Counted from the stretch's first letter, positions 11,038-23,826 are shown. The stretch is DNA of 64,000 bases from Aphidius gifuensis (GCF_014905175.1 NC_057791.1:8194492-8258491); one strand, 5' to 3'. Made by a program: numbers and translations. The notes: generated from the sequence alone by a model not told the origin.

Positions 11038-11112
11038 CTGTAGTCCAAAAATCGAGACGTTTGCCTAGTAAGCAAAAGATCTGTGTTCGATTCCCAGCGA
11101 GGGAACTTCTTT
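11038..11112 (+). other. tRNA-like segment with intact anticodon hairpin
   Basis: TTTGC-CTAGTAA-GCAAA forms a perfect 5-bp anticodon stem with a 7-base loop (loop triplet AGT). It is followed by TGTTCGATTCCCA, a normal T-arm/B box. CCCT before and AGGG after could form part of an acceptor stem, but the D-arm (TAGTCCAAAAATCGAG) is weak and the stem is short. I call it tRNA-derived, not a functional tRNA-Thr. Confidence 0.4.
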
Positions 11113-11424
11113 ATTTTTTCTAAGTTTCTGTTTTTTTCATTTCATGTTAATTTTCATATTCAGATTGGTAAAAAATTGCCAGTCAATACACCTGTTTATG
11201 AACATCTTACACTGAAAAAACGGTGCCGCTGGCGCAGCGGTCTAAAGTACCGGCATCAGTGGTCCGCTGGCCTAAGTCCGATTTGACCTGAAAATCAGCG
11301 TGCGCACGCACCACAGTCATATGGTGCTACAAATGCATAATAAATAATTAATAATAAATGTCAATATCTTGTGTTTTTCGTACGTTTTTCATTGTTTATT
11401 AATTTAAACAACGACTGTTCATTG

Positions 11425-13288
11425 ATGGATGAGTTTGTATTAAATAGATTAAAAGAATGGAATTTAGAATCTCTAAAACAAATTTTTGAAGGTAAGTTGA
11501 AATTAATATTATTATTAAATGTTAAAAAGATAACCTCAAAACCTGAAGCCTTTGTCATGATGATTTAAAAGAAAATAACAATGAAAAATTAAATAAAAAA
11601 TTCATGAATATTTTTAGAGCAAGAATTTGACGAGCAATTTTGATGAAAATAAAAAAGTATATTGATTATTTATTTTTTTTTTTTCAATAGCATAAGTTCA
11701 ACACGATTTGTTGAATTGTCACAAAAAATCGAAAGTCTCTTTCCAACTGAGAAAGCAGAGTTTTGGTACGTGACAGGTAAAACCAACACAGTAACTGACG
11801 AAAAAGTTAAAGGAACATTACAGTGGAGATACGAATTTTGGCGAGGTGTGTTATTAAAATCTCATGTAACCACGAATGCCAGAGGAAAAAAACGTAAACA
11901 CTCATTATCTGTTGCACCAGTTCATCTAGCCAAGTATGAGGACTTTGAAGAAAGTACGTATTTTTTTTTCAAATTTATCAAAACAAAAAACAATTTATCA
12001 AAATTGAAAAAAAATTTAAACTGATAATTATTAACTATGAGTTTTTATATTTGGTTTATTATTATTCTTTATTTTTTAAAATTAGATTTTCCTGATGAGA
12101 TTCAAAGTAAAGTTGAATGGCTGAAACAGAATTTCGATCCAGCAGACACTGTTAATCAACTGTGGAAAGATACCTCTAAATTTAGAGTCAAACAATTGAT
12201 TGAAAGTGAAGACTTAGATGCTTCTCTTTACTTGTCTATGTTTCCTTCTCTTACTCATCCAGGCAATGGATTAAAACTGGTTCGTATATTATATTTTATT
12301 AACTTTTAATTATATATTGAACCTGAATGTTCCTAAATTTTTATTTATCAATAAATTACTACATTCTCGAAACTTAATTGTCATGAAAAATCTAACATTT
12401 AATTTAGATAAAAATTGATTATAACACCTTGTATCCAGCTGAAAACGATTCAAGTACGTTGAATGAATATAAAATTTTTCAAAACGAGATTTTTGCCTTT
12501 GCAAAGAGCAAGAAAAAACTGGATAAATCGATAAAAGAAAAGTTGAAAGATATTGAAAATACTGCAAATGAAGGTAAGAAAATAAAATTAAAAAATTTTT
12601 GTCCTAAATATTTGATGAGTAATTCGTTCATTTAATGTCACAGGTTTTCGAAGTGCAATAATATTTTCAATATTACCAGCATTTGTACCAGTTCCATTAA
12701 AAGTATTTTCTGAACAAAAAGATTATAAACTAGAAAGAGCAGAGACAGCCAATGAATTTATTTTACATGCTAAGGTAATTATAAAATATTTATTTAAACT
12801 ACAAAATAGTTTTTACGATTATTTAGAAATGTTTTAAAACAACTCTGTCAATATTGATCAAATTGCTTTCGTTTATAGTTATTTAAATCATTTTTAAATT
12901 AACATTATTTTAATTATTCGTAAAATATTTTGAGTTTTTATTCATTTTTCAATTTACAGGATGAGGAAGAGTTAGAAATCAAACTTGATGATAGAAAAAA
13001 AAATCTCAAAAAGCAAAAATTATTTGAAGCACCAATTGTAGTTCTTGTTGGACTATCGTTGAACGAGATCGAGAAATATTATGTTGTTATATCAATGACA
13101 TAAAGTTTGAAGCTGCTTCCACAATAGATGCTAGTGATTCAACATTTTACAGTCTTCAATATAAATTTCCGAAATTGTCAGAAAACATATAGACAATTAT
13201 ACAGCACAGAATTTACAAAATTGAAGGTGAAACTGATCGATGTGCACCTCATTTGAAACGACTCATAAAACAAATTCAGGTTGCTTAA
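11425..13288 (+). pseudogene. Transposon accessory gene, SAM-like N-terminus, seven-exon, decayed
   Basis: Exons I infer: 11425-11491, a damaged piece near 11618-11656, 11691-11953, 12086-12279, 12408-12573, 12644-12774 and 12960-13288, with GT/AG borders at nearly all junctions. Exon 1 (FVLNRLKEWNLESLKQIFE) looks like the first helices of a SAM domain. Later exons match an animal protein family I know from transposons: FPTEKAEFWY, then LPAFVPVPLKVF, then APIVVLVGLSLNEIEKYYVVI. It is the same family as the gene at 52663-54484, which aligns exon for exon at the 3' end (IGSNLSEATEFVV). The last exon needs a frame change near 13095 and has a TAG near 13189, and exon 2 is broken, so this copy is a pseudogene. 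The likely role, as with TNPA of plant EnSpm, is binding the element ends; that is inference. Confidence 0.6.
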
Positions 13289-13334
13289 TTTGATTTTTTT
13301 TTTTTTTTAATTATTATTGATACAATTTCTCGAA

Positions 13335-14214
13335 ATGCCTTTATGTTTTATTTGCAAAGAATTTTACTCTCTTGACTTATTAGAAAGTCATTTTCATGAT
13401 TATCATCATTATGATAATAATCAGTATTTTAAGTGTATTGATTTACCATGTGACGAGTTTTTTCCGAATTTTAATTTATTTCAAAAGCATTTGCATGATC
13501 ACACAAATGTAGATAAGTCTGATCAAGCTGACACTGATAATTTAAAATATAAAGATATGTCAACGATGAGATTAAAAAAATTATTTTGTGATAAATTAAA
13601 TGAAACAAGTCTAGAACTTTATGGCTCGTCTAATTTCACACGAACACAAATTCAATTTGTTTTTGAGAAAATAGAAGAAACTTTATGCTCTGCATGTTCT
13701 ATGATCGATTCTAAATTAAAAAAAAAAAATAATTCTTCTGCTCTTCAAATCATTCTTGATATAACTGCTTTACTGGAGTCATTTAAAAATGGTTTTTTAG
13801 ATTTTAATAGTGATTTTAAGCACATGAAAAACCTAGAAAACACTGGCGCTTTCATTCCTCCAGTTGAGTTTGTTGTTGGTTACAAAAACAAGCCAGTTAA
13901 ACGAGGTATTGACGAGGATTTAGGAGGTAATTCTATGAAAATAACGGCTTATTTATTTACTCTGAGAGACATTTTTAAAAAAATTTTTGAAATGCCGAAA
14001 GTATATGATACTGTCATGGCATACAAAAGAAAATTAGAAGCTGAAAAAGACGTTGTTACTAATTTCATACAAAGTCGTTTGTGGAAACAATTAACTGAAA
14101 ATTGCAATTCACAAACTGTGCTTCCAATTTTTCTATATTTTGATGACTTCGAGACTGGCAATGCACTGGGTAGTCATGCCGGACAAAATAAACTAGGTGG
14201 AGTCTACGTAACTA
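13335..14214 (+). pseudogene. Zinc-finger transposase-like gene, copy a, N-terminal part
   Basis: ATG at 13335. Residues 4-60 hold two C2H2-type fingers (CFICKEF...HFHDYHH and CIDLPCDEFFP...HLHDH). After a coiled, lysine-rich linker comes the family core: TAYLFTLRDIFKKIFEMP, then LPIFLYFDDFETGNALGSHAG with acidic residues that are candidates for catalytic metal binding. The frame is cut at 14214 by the 14215-20205 element; the open frame runs on to 14267 only by chance inside that element. Removing the insert and one TA puts the frame back in register with the part at 20206, so the gene was intact in frame when the insertion happened. Copies b (26178-27025) and c (32387-34497) share the core. 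Confidence 0.65.
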
Positions 14215-14589
14215 CACTGTTAAAAATTTTTTCCTTGATCAATGAAATTTTCCCTGAAATTAAGTAAAATACTTCGTTTAAGAGAAATTTCGATAAAATT
14301 TAAAAACTCCGCTCAATTGAAAAAACAGCATCACTTAAATTGAATAAATTTTTTCTAAACATGATTTCTTATCCAAATGAATATACAAATCACTGAAATA
14401 AAGAAAAACTTCTTGGAAAGAAGTGAAAATTAACTAACTTGACCTCTCACTACTTTCAGAATAAATGTGATTCTTTGCAGAACATAAGTATTTAAAGATG
14501 AGAAAAAAAAACTATTATAGAAAGTACATAATCTAAAAAAAAAGAAACAAAAAATGTGGCGCAAATTATAAACAATACAGTTTAGTGAG

Positions 14590-16440
14590 TATAAATTCAG
14601 AACCTGAAAATTTTCCCTAAATTCAAGAAAAAAAATTTTTAAATTAAAAATTTTGATTTTGGATTGTAAAAGTAAAAAAGATATATAATGTAATACTTAA
14701 TATTATTGAAATCCAAGAATAATACACTGAAAACTCACTTGAATAACGTGAAAAAAAAATTATTAGTATAAATATTAAATTTTTTTGATAGTGAATGAAT
14801 AAAGTATTTCATAAAGACAGATTTTTCTTGAAGCTTGAATAATAAACAATGATTCTCAGTGAAATAATACTAGAACTATGGAAGACAAAAATTAGTAATA
14901 TTACAATTTTTCTAAAATTCAAGAAAAAAATTTTTGAGAAGAAAAATTTTCATTTTTAAGTAAAAGAATGGAAAAAAATGTATGTTTCCATATTGAATCT
15001 TATTGAAATTAAGAGATTACACAATAATCAGTACTCAATTGAAATTGAAAAAAAAAAAAATTTTATGAATGTTTATTATTTTTAGGAAAATGATGATGAT
15101 ATATCAGTGAAATTCATTTTTTTTGAAACAAAGGATATGAAAATATAATTTGTAATGAAACGATTCCAAAAAATAATTGATAAAAAGATTGGGTACCAAA
15201 AAAATTTTCCTAGATTCAAGGAAAAAATTTTAGTAGTAAAATTTTCACGCTTGATTGCAAAACTTAAAAATACTTATAGTGCGAAGCTTGATTTTATTAA
15301 AATTCAGAAATAAAACAATATGCACTCGCTTATTGATGGTAGAAAAGGAATTATTTTTGGAAGTATTTACTTTTTTTGGATAAGCGATGAAAAATTGTAG
15401 ACAAATAATTTTAATTTTGATCAAAAGTGAAATAAAATGTAATTCAGATTTGGATCTTGCTGAACTACAAAAGGAATAATTGAGTAAAAGAAAAATTTTC
15501 TAAATTCAAGGAAAAAAGTTTTTTAGTAAAAAGATTACATTTTCAATCGTGGGAATAAAAAGAATTTATGACTAGTAATACTTAATTTCAGAGATTAGAT
15601 CTGACTGATTATGAAGCATATGAACGAAAAATTATTGGTATGAATATTAAATTTTTTTATTACTAAATGATTGAAGTATAGAAAACAGACAGATTTTTCT
15701 CAAAGCTTCAATGATAACTAATGATTTGTAGCGAAAAAATACTAGAACTTTAAAAGATAAAAATTAGTAATATTACAATTTTCCTAAATTCAAGGGAAAA
15801 ATTTTTGAGAAGAAAAATTTCCATTTTCAAGTAAAAGAATGAAAAAAATGTATGTTTTCATATCAAATCTTATTGAAATTCAGAGATTACACAATAATCG
15901 CTACTCAATTAGAATTAAAAAAAAAAAAAAATTATGAATGTTTATTATTTTTGAGAGAATGATGATAATAAATGAGTGGAATACAATTTTTTTAAAACGA
16001 AGAAAATGAAAATATAATTTGTAATGAAACGATCCAAAAAAAGTTGGCGAAAAAATTGGTTATTAAAAGAATTTTCCTAGATTCCAGGAAAAAATTCATT
16101 GGTATGAAAATTTTTACGGTCGATTGTAAAACTCCGAAATATGTATAGTGCGATGCTTGATTTTATTGAAGTTCATAAATAACACACTAGGTTCCCGCTT
16201 AATAAACGTAGAAAAGAAAGTTATTGATAGAAATATTGACTTTTTGAAAAACGGATATCGGGCTATTCGTGTAGGACATAGTTTTTTCAAAACAAAAAAA
16301 CAGGGATTGGGTCGCACTTAGAAAATAATAGAACAAAAAAAAATAAAACTCTGCACTGGTTGAAATTTTCTAAATTCAAGGAATAACTCGATCAGTTGGA
16401 AAATATACATCACTAACGGTAGGAATTTGAAGTATTCACG
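14590..16440 (+). repeat. Tandem ~290-bp monomers in the left subterminal region
   Basis: Each monomer opens with a variant of TTTTCCTAAATTCAAGGAAAAAA, at about 14610, 14908, 15205, 15493, 15778, 16072 and 16367. A higher-order repeat of three monomers, about 870 bp, is visible: 14890-15120 and 15763-15980 match closely over more than 200 bases, as do 14740-14890 and 15630-15770. Confidence 0.8.
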
Positions 16441-16769
16441 GTTTTATACTACGAGTCCACATGATGCGCTTGCAGCGCGTCTCTCTGCCTCTTGAAGTTT
16501 GGAAAAAAAAAGAGAAAAGACGGGAGTGCGTGAACCTATTCTATTAAAATTCAATGTGTAAAAAATAATATTTTTGATCATCACTCGGCCATTATAAATG
16601 ATTTTATTATTTATTTTCATCCAATTGTTAAAAATCAAATTTTAAATTAATAATTGTATACCCAGATAAATAAATGTCTTGGAAAAAGGTCCCGATAAAG
16701 TTCCGCAAAAAGTCCCGGGGAAAGTCCTGCAAAATGACCTGCAAAATGTCCCAGAGAAAATACAATTCG

Positions 16770-17090
16770 ATATTTATTTAAACGATGATTTCAACATTTA
16801 TTTAAACGAAAATTTTAATATTTATTTAAACAAAAATTTAAACAGTAAATTCAATATTTATTTAAACGATAAATTCAACATTTATTTAAACGAAAATTTC
16901 AACAAAAATTTGAACAATAAATTCAACATTTCTTTAAACAATAAATTGAACGTTTTATTTAAACAATGAATTTAATATTAATATAATATTGTTAGAATAA
17001 AGGTTCCATTAATCGTTTAAATTAATACTAAATTCATTGTTTAAATAAACGTTCAATTTATCGTTTAAATAAATATTGAATTGTCTGTTG
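16770..17090. repeat. ATTTATTTAAACGA minisatellite with inverted half
   Basis: About eight short units of the form AACATTTATTTAAACGATAA run to 16965. An inverted copy of the same words (TTCATTGTTTAAATAAACG, TCGTTTAAATAAATATTG) follows at 17030-17085, so the whole can fold into a hairpin around the GTTCCATTAATCG centre. The 96-codon open frame across it is translated repeat and is not a gene. Confidence 0.75.
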
Positions 17091-17099
17091 TATTTTCTC

Positions 17100-20000
17100 T
17101 AACAGAAAGTAACAGTGTTGCGAATTTTCAAATAGGTAACAAAACAATCATTATTACCGACGGAAAGTCATGCTACCTGGGCTGATTCACCCTGCTACTA
17201 TGACTACTTTGTGCCTTTTTTAGTTGTAAATAATAACATAAATAACTTGCTTTATTTTTTTTCGACATTAGAAAAAATTTGGTTTTTACCAATTTTTTTC
17301 TTGGATTTAGAAATTTGCACCTAATATGCAAGTTTTTCCTTGCATCAATCTGGTAGTAGTGTACTATCTATAATCTTTCATTTTTTATGCTCCAGAATAA
17401 AATTATTCTACTGGATCTTCCAAATAATTTACATGATAGAAATTAATTTTTTTATAATTGATTTTTTCTTCATCTAGAATCAAAAAAGAAAAAGTGTGCC
17501 ATTTTTTAATTTTAATGAACTAGAATATACAAACAATATTTTTTTGTTTTTCTATAATTAGAAAAAAAATTGTTTCTTCTTAAAAAATTTTTCCTTGGAT
17601 TTAGGAGTTTTTTCCTTGCATAAAGTTTTTTTTCCTATCAGCCCAGGTTTGACAATACAAGACCCAATTGGTTAATACTTTTTTCTGAGAACATGCATAT
17701 GTACTAAAGAATTTCAATTTTTGCTTTACGACCATAAATATTGTACAAAAAAATTTTTTTTATGATGTTGAATGAATGAATATAAAGTTTTATTTTTCTT
17801 AACGTAAGAAAATCAACCTTCAAAGAAAAAAATATTTTTCTTTTGAGTATTTTTTTTTGTCTGTTCAAAATATCTTTAATATTGAGAATTTTAAACTTAG
17901 ATTTAGGGTATCCAACTTCACATTGAGACTTTTTATAATAAAGTGCTGAATTTTTTTTTTTTTAGGAAGCTTACAACCCAATTCAATAATAGAATTTTTT
18001 TCTTAGATTTGATGGAAAATTATGAATTTTTGACAATGCCGATTTCGTACGATAGGTGGCGATTTTGTTTCACAACTTTTCACTAGCTAAAAGTCTAACT
18101 TAAATCTTCAAGTGCCACTGTATTTTTATATATTAATCAGAGTTCGCTCATCAGCGACTCTACCCACTCAATTTTTGGACTTGCTTTGTCAGGCAACTTT
18201 AACCATGTTTTGAAGCACCTCAAATATGGGAATTTCACTAGTCGTTTCGATTGCTTTCTGCGGATTACTGTTCTCTTGGAATTCTTAATCTGCAATTCAA
18301 TCGTAACGATTTTAAAATCGTAATACAGTCAAGAAAATATACTTTCAAATATAGTGTTCCTGAGAATTACAGTTTTTTTTTACTGATATTTTTTATTAAT
18401 CAAATATACCTTCACAGTTTTTTGCTAAAGCAATTATTACTATCTCTCTAGTAATAATTTGGATTTAGCAGATTTCACAATACATTTGACATTTTTATTC
18501 TTGTGAAAACTTACTGTTATTATACATTTGATAGCTGTTAGCTATCAAAGTGATGTATCTGTAAGTAGCTATTTATTGCTATATGATAACTGATATATAC
18601 ATACGAATACAAACAATATATTAATGTACATTTTACTAATTTTTAAAATTATTATCTAATTGTAAATTTGATGCAAAATATAAATGCAAATTGATACAAA
18701 ATCTTATGCTAAATTTTTAATAACTATATGGATTATTTTAGTCATTGTTAATAATAATTTTATCTAAAAAGATTATGAATATTGACATTGAGATTATGTA
18801 AATGACGAGTTTTACCATATATATACTGAATAATTTTCTTTAATATATCGTTATTATTAAATCAATATTTTAACTATCCAAAGGCCTTGACTGCAGCTAA
18901 AAATTTTTTCAGTGTGAAGATAAAGTTTTTGATAAAAAAAATATAATTATAAAAATAAAAATTCATTTCTACAATTCGAAAATAAGTTTCCTTGAATTTA
19001 GGGACGAGTTTCACGTAAATATGATCATTTCCATTTTACTTGAGAAAACGTTTTTTTAAATGAATTTTTGAAGATAAATTTCAGAAAGATTTTCGACTAG
19101 GATTTAGGAATTATTTTTTACTCGGTAAGTATGAAATTCCTTGGATTTGGAAAAAAATACTACTTCAACGAGCGCATTTTATTTAGCTTCATTTAAAATT
19201 TTTTCAAATGAAAATATTAATACTGTATGCTATATTCTTGCTTTTTATTTATGGAATCAAGTTTATCAATCTAAAGGAAAAAAAATAATTTATAATGTGC
19301 AAGATCCATTCATCAATGGTAATTTTTATATAAATAATATTCTGAAATCTTTGATATAAAACAAAAAAAAATTTATTACGAAAAATAAATATTTCCAAAA
19401 CGCGTATTTTACTTGAATACGAATATGGATTTCCTTGGATTTAGGGAATATTTCTCAATTTTGAAAAACACATTTTTAATGTCCAGGCAAAAATTGTTTG
19501 AACGTTTATTATAATTCTTCGAGTTCAGAATGTAATACACAAGATTATAAGTTTGAATTTTTATTGATCAATTTTGTATATTAAATTTATTTTATTATTA
19601 TTGGAAAATAAAGGAAAAATAACATTACCGGGAATGATTTTCAAAAAAAAACAAGGAAAACCTTTTCTCCATAAAAAGTGTTTGAATAGAATATTTCTCC
19701 GGATAGAAAAATATTTTCTGTATCTGTTTTTTTTTTTTTTTTATTACTGAAATAAATTTTATCATTTTAAAAAAATAAAAATTTAATTTCAGCACAAAAG
19801 AATAATAGTTATGGGTAGTTTTCATGGAGAAGATGAGTGAATAGTCTGTTTTACAGAACGCAATTAACTAGATTATAAAAATTTGAACTGTGGCAATAAC
19901 CTTTTTTCGTTCGATTAAAGGGTAAAATTACTTGGATTTAGGTTTTAATTCTTATTTGCTAATGTTTTTCTTTTTTTCTTTCAAGTAGTCCTTCTTATGG

Positions 20001-20200
20001 GGCAGTACGAAAATTTTCAATAATCAGTCATTATAAACTGAAATTCAAGTTTTTTTTTTGAACTTTAGAAATTTTTTATTTATAATAAATACATCTGGGT
20101 TGAAATATAATATTTATTTTATACAAAACAGGGCCTTGAACCTTTTTCGAATTTCCTAAAGCGAAGTAATTTTTTTCTTAATCAAGGAAAAAATTTTTAT
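17100..20200. other. Right part of nested element; no gene recognised
   Basis: AT-rich DNA with the repeated TTCCTTGGATTTAGG words and no convincing coding frame. The 72-codon frame at 19141-19359 (begins MDLEKNTTSTSAFYL) matches nothing I know. AGAGTTCGCTCATCAGCGACTC at 18139 is a short hairpin. Confidence 0.5.
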
Positions 20201-20205
20201 CAGTG

Positions 20206-21515
20206 TATTCCTTGTTTTCCCCCAGAACACCAGTCATCTCTTTCTTTAATTTTTCATGCTCTTTCGTTTAAATCATCGGATCGAGTAGAATTTGGCAATC
20301 GAGTTATTTTTAGGAAATTAATTGAAGAATTTAATTATTTAGAAAAAACTGGGATTGAAGTTAATTTGGAATCAAAAAAAATAAAAATTTATTTCAAACT
20401 TGGCCTAATTCTCGGCGACAATTAAGGTGTTCACTCACTTTTTGGGTTTACTGAAAGCTTTTCTGCTAATTTGTCATGTCGCTTTTGTACAATGAACAAA
20501 ATTCACTGTTCATTAGCGGGCATGGAAGACGAATATTTTCTACGCAATGGAAATAATTATGAGAAACATTTAAAAATGAACAACTTAAGTTCATCAGGAA
20601 TTAAAGATAATTGTATATTCAACAATGTGTGTGGTTTTCATTGTACCAAAAATAAATCTGGTGATATTATGCATGATGGTTTGGAGGTTCTTGGAGCCAG
20701 TGATATGCCTTGTATCATTAATCATTGTATAAATAATAAATATTTCACTTTGAATGGTCTTAATTCTCGTCTAGAATCCCATGATTTTGGTATGGTTGAT
20801 GTAAATATTCCACCACAAATAACAGCCGATCGATTAAATAAAAACGACTTGAAAATGTCAGCGTCCGAAATGTGGACATTTATTTTACATTTTGGAATAA
20901 TTATTGGTGACGTAGTTCCAACAAATGCCCCAGCTTGGGAATTATACTTGATCTTGAGAAAAATTTTAGCTATTATGACGTCAACTTCAATCCAAGAAGA
21001 CACGAATATACTTTTAAGAGGACTAATAGAAAAACATCATGATTTAGCAAGAAATGTCGTGAAACGGAATTTAACCCCCAAAGATCATCATTTTATACAT
21101 TGGCCATCTATAATAAACACATCTGGTCCTCCCATAAATTATTGGAGCATGCGTTTTGAATCAAAACATCGACAAACCAAAAGAAACTGCTGTTGCTTCA
21201 TGCTCCACGAAAAATTTATGTAAGACAGTTTGCTTCATGAGCCAAATGAAATTAGCATATATAATTTATTTTAACAAATTACTTTCCACTGAATTAGAAA
21301 CTGGTCCAACAGTAGAATATAAACTTAATGAGTTATCTTCTCATTTTGATAGTTCTTTAAAATTATCCCTTAGCACAAAAGTAAAAAAATGTAACTGGGT
21401 TAAAATATATAATAAAATGTTTAAACAAGGTATGGTTTTGTGCGTCGAAAAAACTTCGAGTAGGCTTGAATTTGGCATTATTCGTTCAATATTTATGTTC
21501 AGTGATACGGTTTAA
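20206..21515 (+). pseudogene. Zinc-finger transposase-like gene, copy a, C-terminal part
   Basis: Continues the gene split at 14214. The frame begins at CCTTGTTTTCCCCCAGAA and reads IFHALSFKSSDRVEFGN, then YFKLGLILGDN, where a TAA interrupts at about 20423. After it come GFTESFSANLSCRFC (a CxxC pair), DIMHDGLEVLG (the family's D-x-MHD-x-x-EG element, here EV), HHFIHWPSIINTSGPP and YWSMRFESKHR. The frame then shifts near 21210 into one ending at 21515. The D-MHD-LEG and MRFE-KH motifs are shared with a transposase family common in animals and are candidates for the catalytic acidic residues. Two disabling changes are visible. Confidence 0.65.
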
Positions 21516-21827
21516 TTCATTTATAGCAAGTTATCAACATCTTACTCTTCTCATTTTGATGCCTATGAAGTTAATAATGTTTCATCACTCTGTAGTATTA
21601 TAAACTATAAAAATTTACAACATTATTGCCCTTTTAGTCTAACAAAAAACAACAATATTGAATTTGTGTTAGTATGATCATATTTATAAGAAATCATAAA
21701 TTATATAATTATAAAATATTTAATACCAAGTATAAATATATAGATATAAAAAAAAGTAATTATACATCTTCAGTGTATAAATATTGATATACGATGATAA
21801 CTGTATATATATATATACAGACTGTCC

Positions 21828-22767
21828 CATTTTAATTGGATAATGGATTTTTCTTGAAAATTATAGCTCAAATTGAAAAATGATTCAAGTAAAAGTTGTA
21901 GGGTTTGGAGGGGGACCCATAAAAAAAAACCAAAAAAATTCAAAAAATTCAAAATGGCGGAGTTTTAGGTATGAACATAGTTTTTTTTAATGGAAACTGT
22001 ATTTTTTTTTTGCACCAAAATGTTTCTTACATCAAAACTAACACTTTTTATTCGAAAAGTTTTTCGATAAAATCACTTTTTTTTTCGGCCCAATTTTGTC
22101 TGTTGATGGATTTTCCTCAAAAAATATGGCTCAAATTTAAAAATGATATTTAGAAAAGTTGTAGCGTTCAGGAAGACAAACACGAAAAAAAAAAAAAAAA
22201 TTTCAAAAAGTTCAAAATGGCGGAGTTTAAAGTATGAACATCTTTTTTTTTGAGGTTAGGTGTAATTTTTTTTTACTAAAAAATTGTTCGCATCAAGATG
22301 AACACTTTTTCTAAATAAAATTTTTTGGCTAAGTCCATTTTTTTTATCCATGCTTCTCACTCCGCCATTTTGAATTTTTTACCAAATTTTTTTTTTTTTT
22401 CGTGTTTGTCTTCCTAAACGCTACAACTTTTCCAAATATCATTTTCAAATCAAAGCCATTTTTTTTTTAGGAAAATCCATCAACAGATAAAATCGGGCCG
22501 AAAAAAAAGTGATTTTATCGAAAAATTTTTCAAATAAAAATTGTTAGTTTTGGAGTAAGAAACATTTTGGTGCAAAAAAAAAATACAGTATCCATTTAAA
22601 AAAACTATGTTAATACCTGAAACTCCGCCATTTTGAATTTTTTGAATTTTTTTTTTTTTTTTTTATGGGTCCCCCTCCAAACCCTACAACTTCTACTTGA
22701 ATCATTTTTCAATTTGAGCTATATTTTTCAAGAAAAATCCATTATCTAATTAAAATGGGACAGTCTG
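21828..22767. mobile_element. Mariner-type foldback MITE
   Basis: Starts CAGACTGTCCCATTTTAATT and ends with the inverse; TA on both sides. The arms are about 460 bp and meet near 22290. Each contains two copies of a CTCCGCCATTTTGAA word. TA target duplication with CAGNNTGTCCCA ends fits Tc1/mariner-derived miniature elements. Short TATATA runs flank it. Confidence 0.75.
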
Positions 22768-22919
22768 TATATATAAATATTAATACTTGTATCATAAATA
22801 AATCAAGAAAAAAGAAAAACAACTTGTCTATTTTTTTATAACCATTATTTGTGTATTAATTATATTTTTAAACACCATTGAATTATAATATTATCTATTA
22901 CATAGCTCATTCTTTAAAT

Positions 22920-23150
22920 ATACAACGTATACGCTTGGGTCTGTCAATCCAGCGGTACTATAAACCGTGAATCGGGCTGAACTGACGAGAAGAACTCGAG
23001 GTCCGCTGCTGCAGCGGACCTCGTAAGTTGTCGCAACGTACCTTAGGTTCTTCTACGCTAGTTCAGTTGCGACAACGGAGCTGGCTAGCAACGGACGTTT
23101 GTTCCTTTGCCGTAGCGTCACTTACCGCTGCGCCAGCGGCACCGTTTTTT
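22920..23150. repeat. GC-rich right subterminal region of the 11.2-23.2 kb element
   Basis: Unlike its surroundings this stretch is GC-rich and full of small inverted repeats: GAGGTCCGCTGCTGCAGCGGACCTC (perfect dyad at about 23000), AGTTGTCGCAACG mirrored by AGTTGCGACAACG, and CCGCTGCGCCAGCGG at the tip. The left end has only a shorter version (11221-11285), so the ends are asymmetric. Confidence 0.65.
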
Positions 23151-23252
23151 CAGTGTATCATAAACTGATAAAGTTAACTCAACCAATGTTAGTTTTTAGC
23201 CAAGAGAGTCTTCCTCTACTCTTTCTTGAATTTAATGCCGTGTTCCCTTCTA

Positions 23253-23826
23253 CACGGAGAGAAATCCGCAGCAAATAATGCTGTAGAGTATCAAACAAAT
23301 TTTACTGTAGTCTACTGGAAATTGAGAAGTTGCGTGGGGAGGCCACCAGGATCGACTAGAATTTCCTACTACACTACAGTAATTTTAATCAAAACAAAAC
23401 AAAAAAACGTCACAAAAAATTAAATAAAACCTTATTATTTAAACATCAGAATAAAAATGTAATGTGTTTATTAATTTTAAAAAAATAAACCATTTTATAA
23501 TTTTCATGTGTTTCACCGTATTTTTATTTAAATTCATGAATAAAATAAAAACAATAAACTTTTTTAGAAGAGGTTAGGAACACACTTGATTTCCAATAAA
23601 TATTCGTGTCATCTGGCGGGAAAACCTGCTGTACACTACAGTAATTTCTGGCATAAAGTATACCATTAACTCGAGACTTCCAAAAATTCCGGTAGACTAC
23701 AGTAAAAAATTTAGATGAAATATAATAATAATCATTATAATAAGTGGGAATTAGTCGCTTTAATGACGTCAGCTATGATTTTTACGATACCACTACAGTA
23801 ATATTTGGTGCGGATTTCTCTCCGTG
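23253..23826. mobile_element. CACGGAGAG-family MITE, copy 1
   Basis: Ends CACGGAGAGAAATCCGCA and its inverse, flanked by TA on both sides; 574 bp. Words of the form CTACAGTA / TACTGTAG occur near both ends. A second copy in the opposite orientation starts at 61931. No gene. Confidence 0.8.

Larger units (their letters stand above)
14215..20205. mobile_element. Nested 6-kb non-autonomous CACTG element
   Basis: Left end CACTGTTAAAAATTTTTTCC; the right end inverse is CACTGATAAAAATTTTTTCC. TA is duplicated at 14213-14214 and 20206-20207. It interrupts the transposase of the outer element. No recognisable protein is encoded. The left third has seven copies of CCTAAATTCAAGGAA-type words about 290 bp apart. 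The right third has the inverse word TTCCTTGGATTTAGG at about 17310, 17595, 18990, 19135, 19430 and 19930. Such mirrored subterminal word arrays are a hallmark of CACTA-type elements, where they bind an accessory protein. Confidence 0.75.
11210..23155 (+). mobile_element. Large CACTG-ended DNA transposon, probably CMC/EnSpm superfamily
   Basis: Left end CACTGAAAAAACGGTGCCG with CGCTGGCGCAGCGG; the right end (23120-23155) is its exact inverse. TA flanks both ends (11208-11209 and 23156-23157), a candidate 2-bp target duplication. It holds an accessory gene with a SAM-like start (11425-13288) and a zinc-finger transposase-like gene (13335-21515), both on the plus strand, the two-gene arrangement known for CACTA elements. 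Two later elements sit inside it (14215-20205 and 21828-22767). Without them it would be about 5.0 kb. Classification is inference from ends, duplication size and gene pair. Both genes are damaged, so the copy cannot be autonomous. Confidence 0.6.

Noticed and set aside
16679..16969. Open frame of 96 codons rich in NIYLN
   Set aside because: It follows a short tandem DNA repeat exactly; the protein pattern is a by-product.
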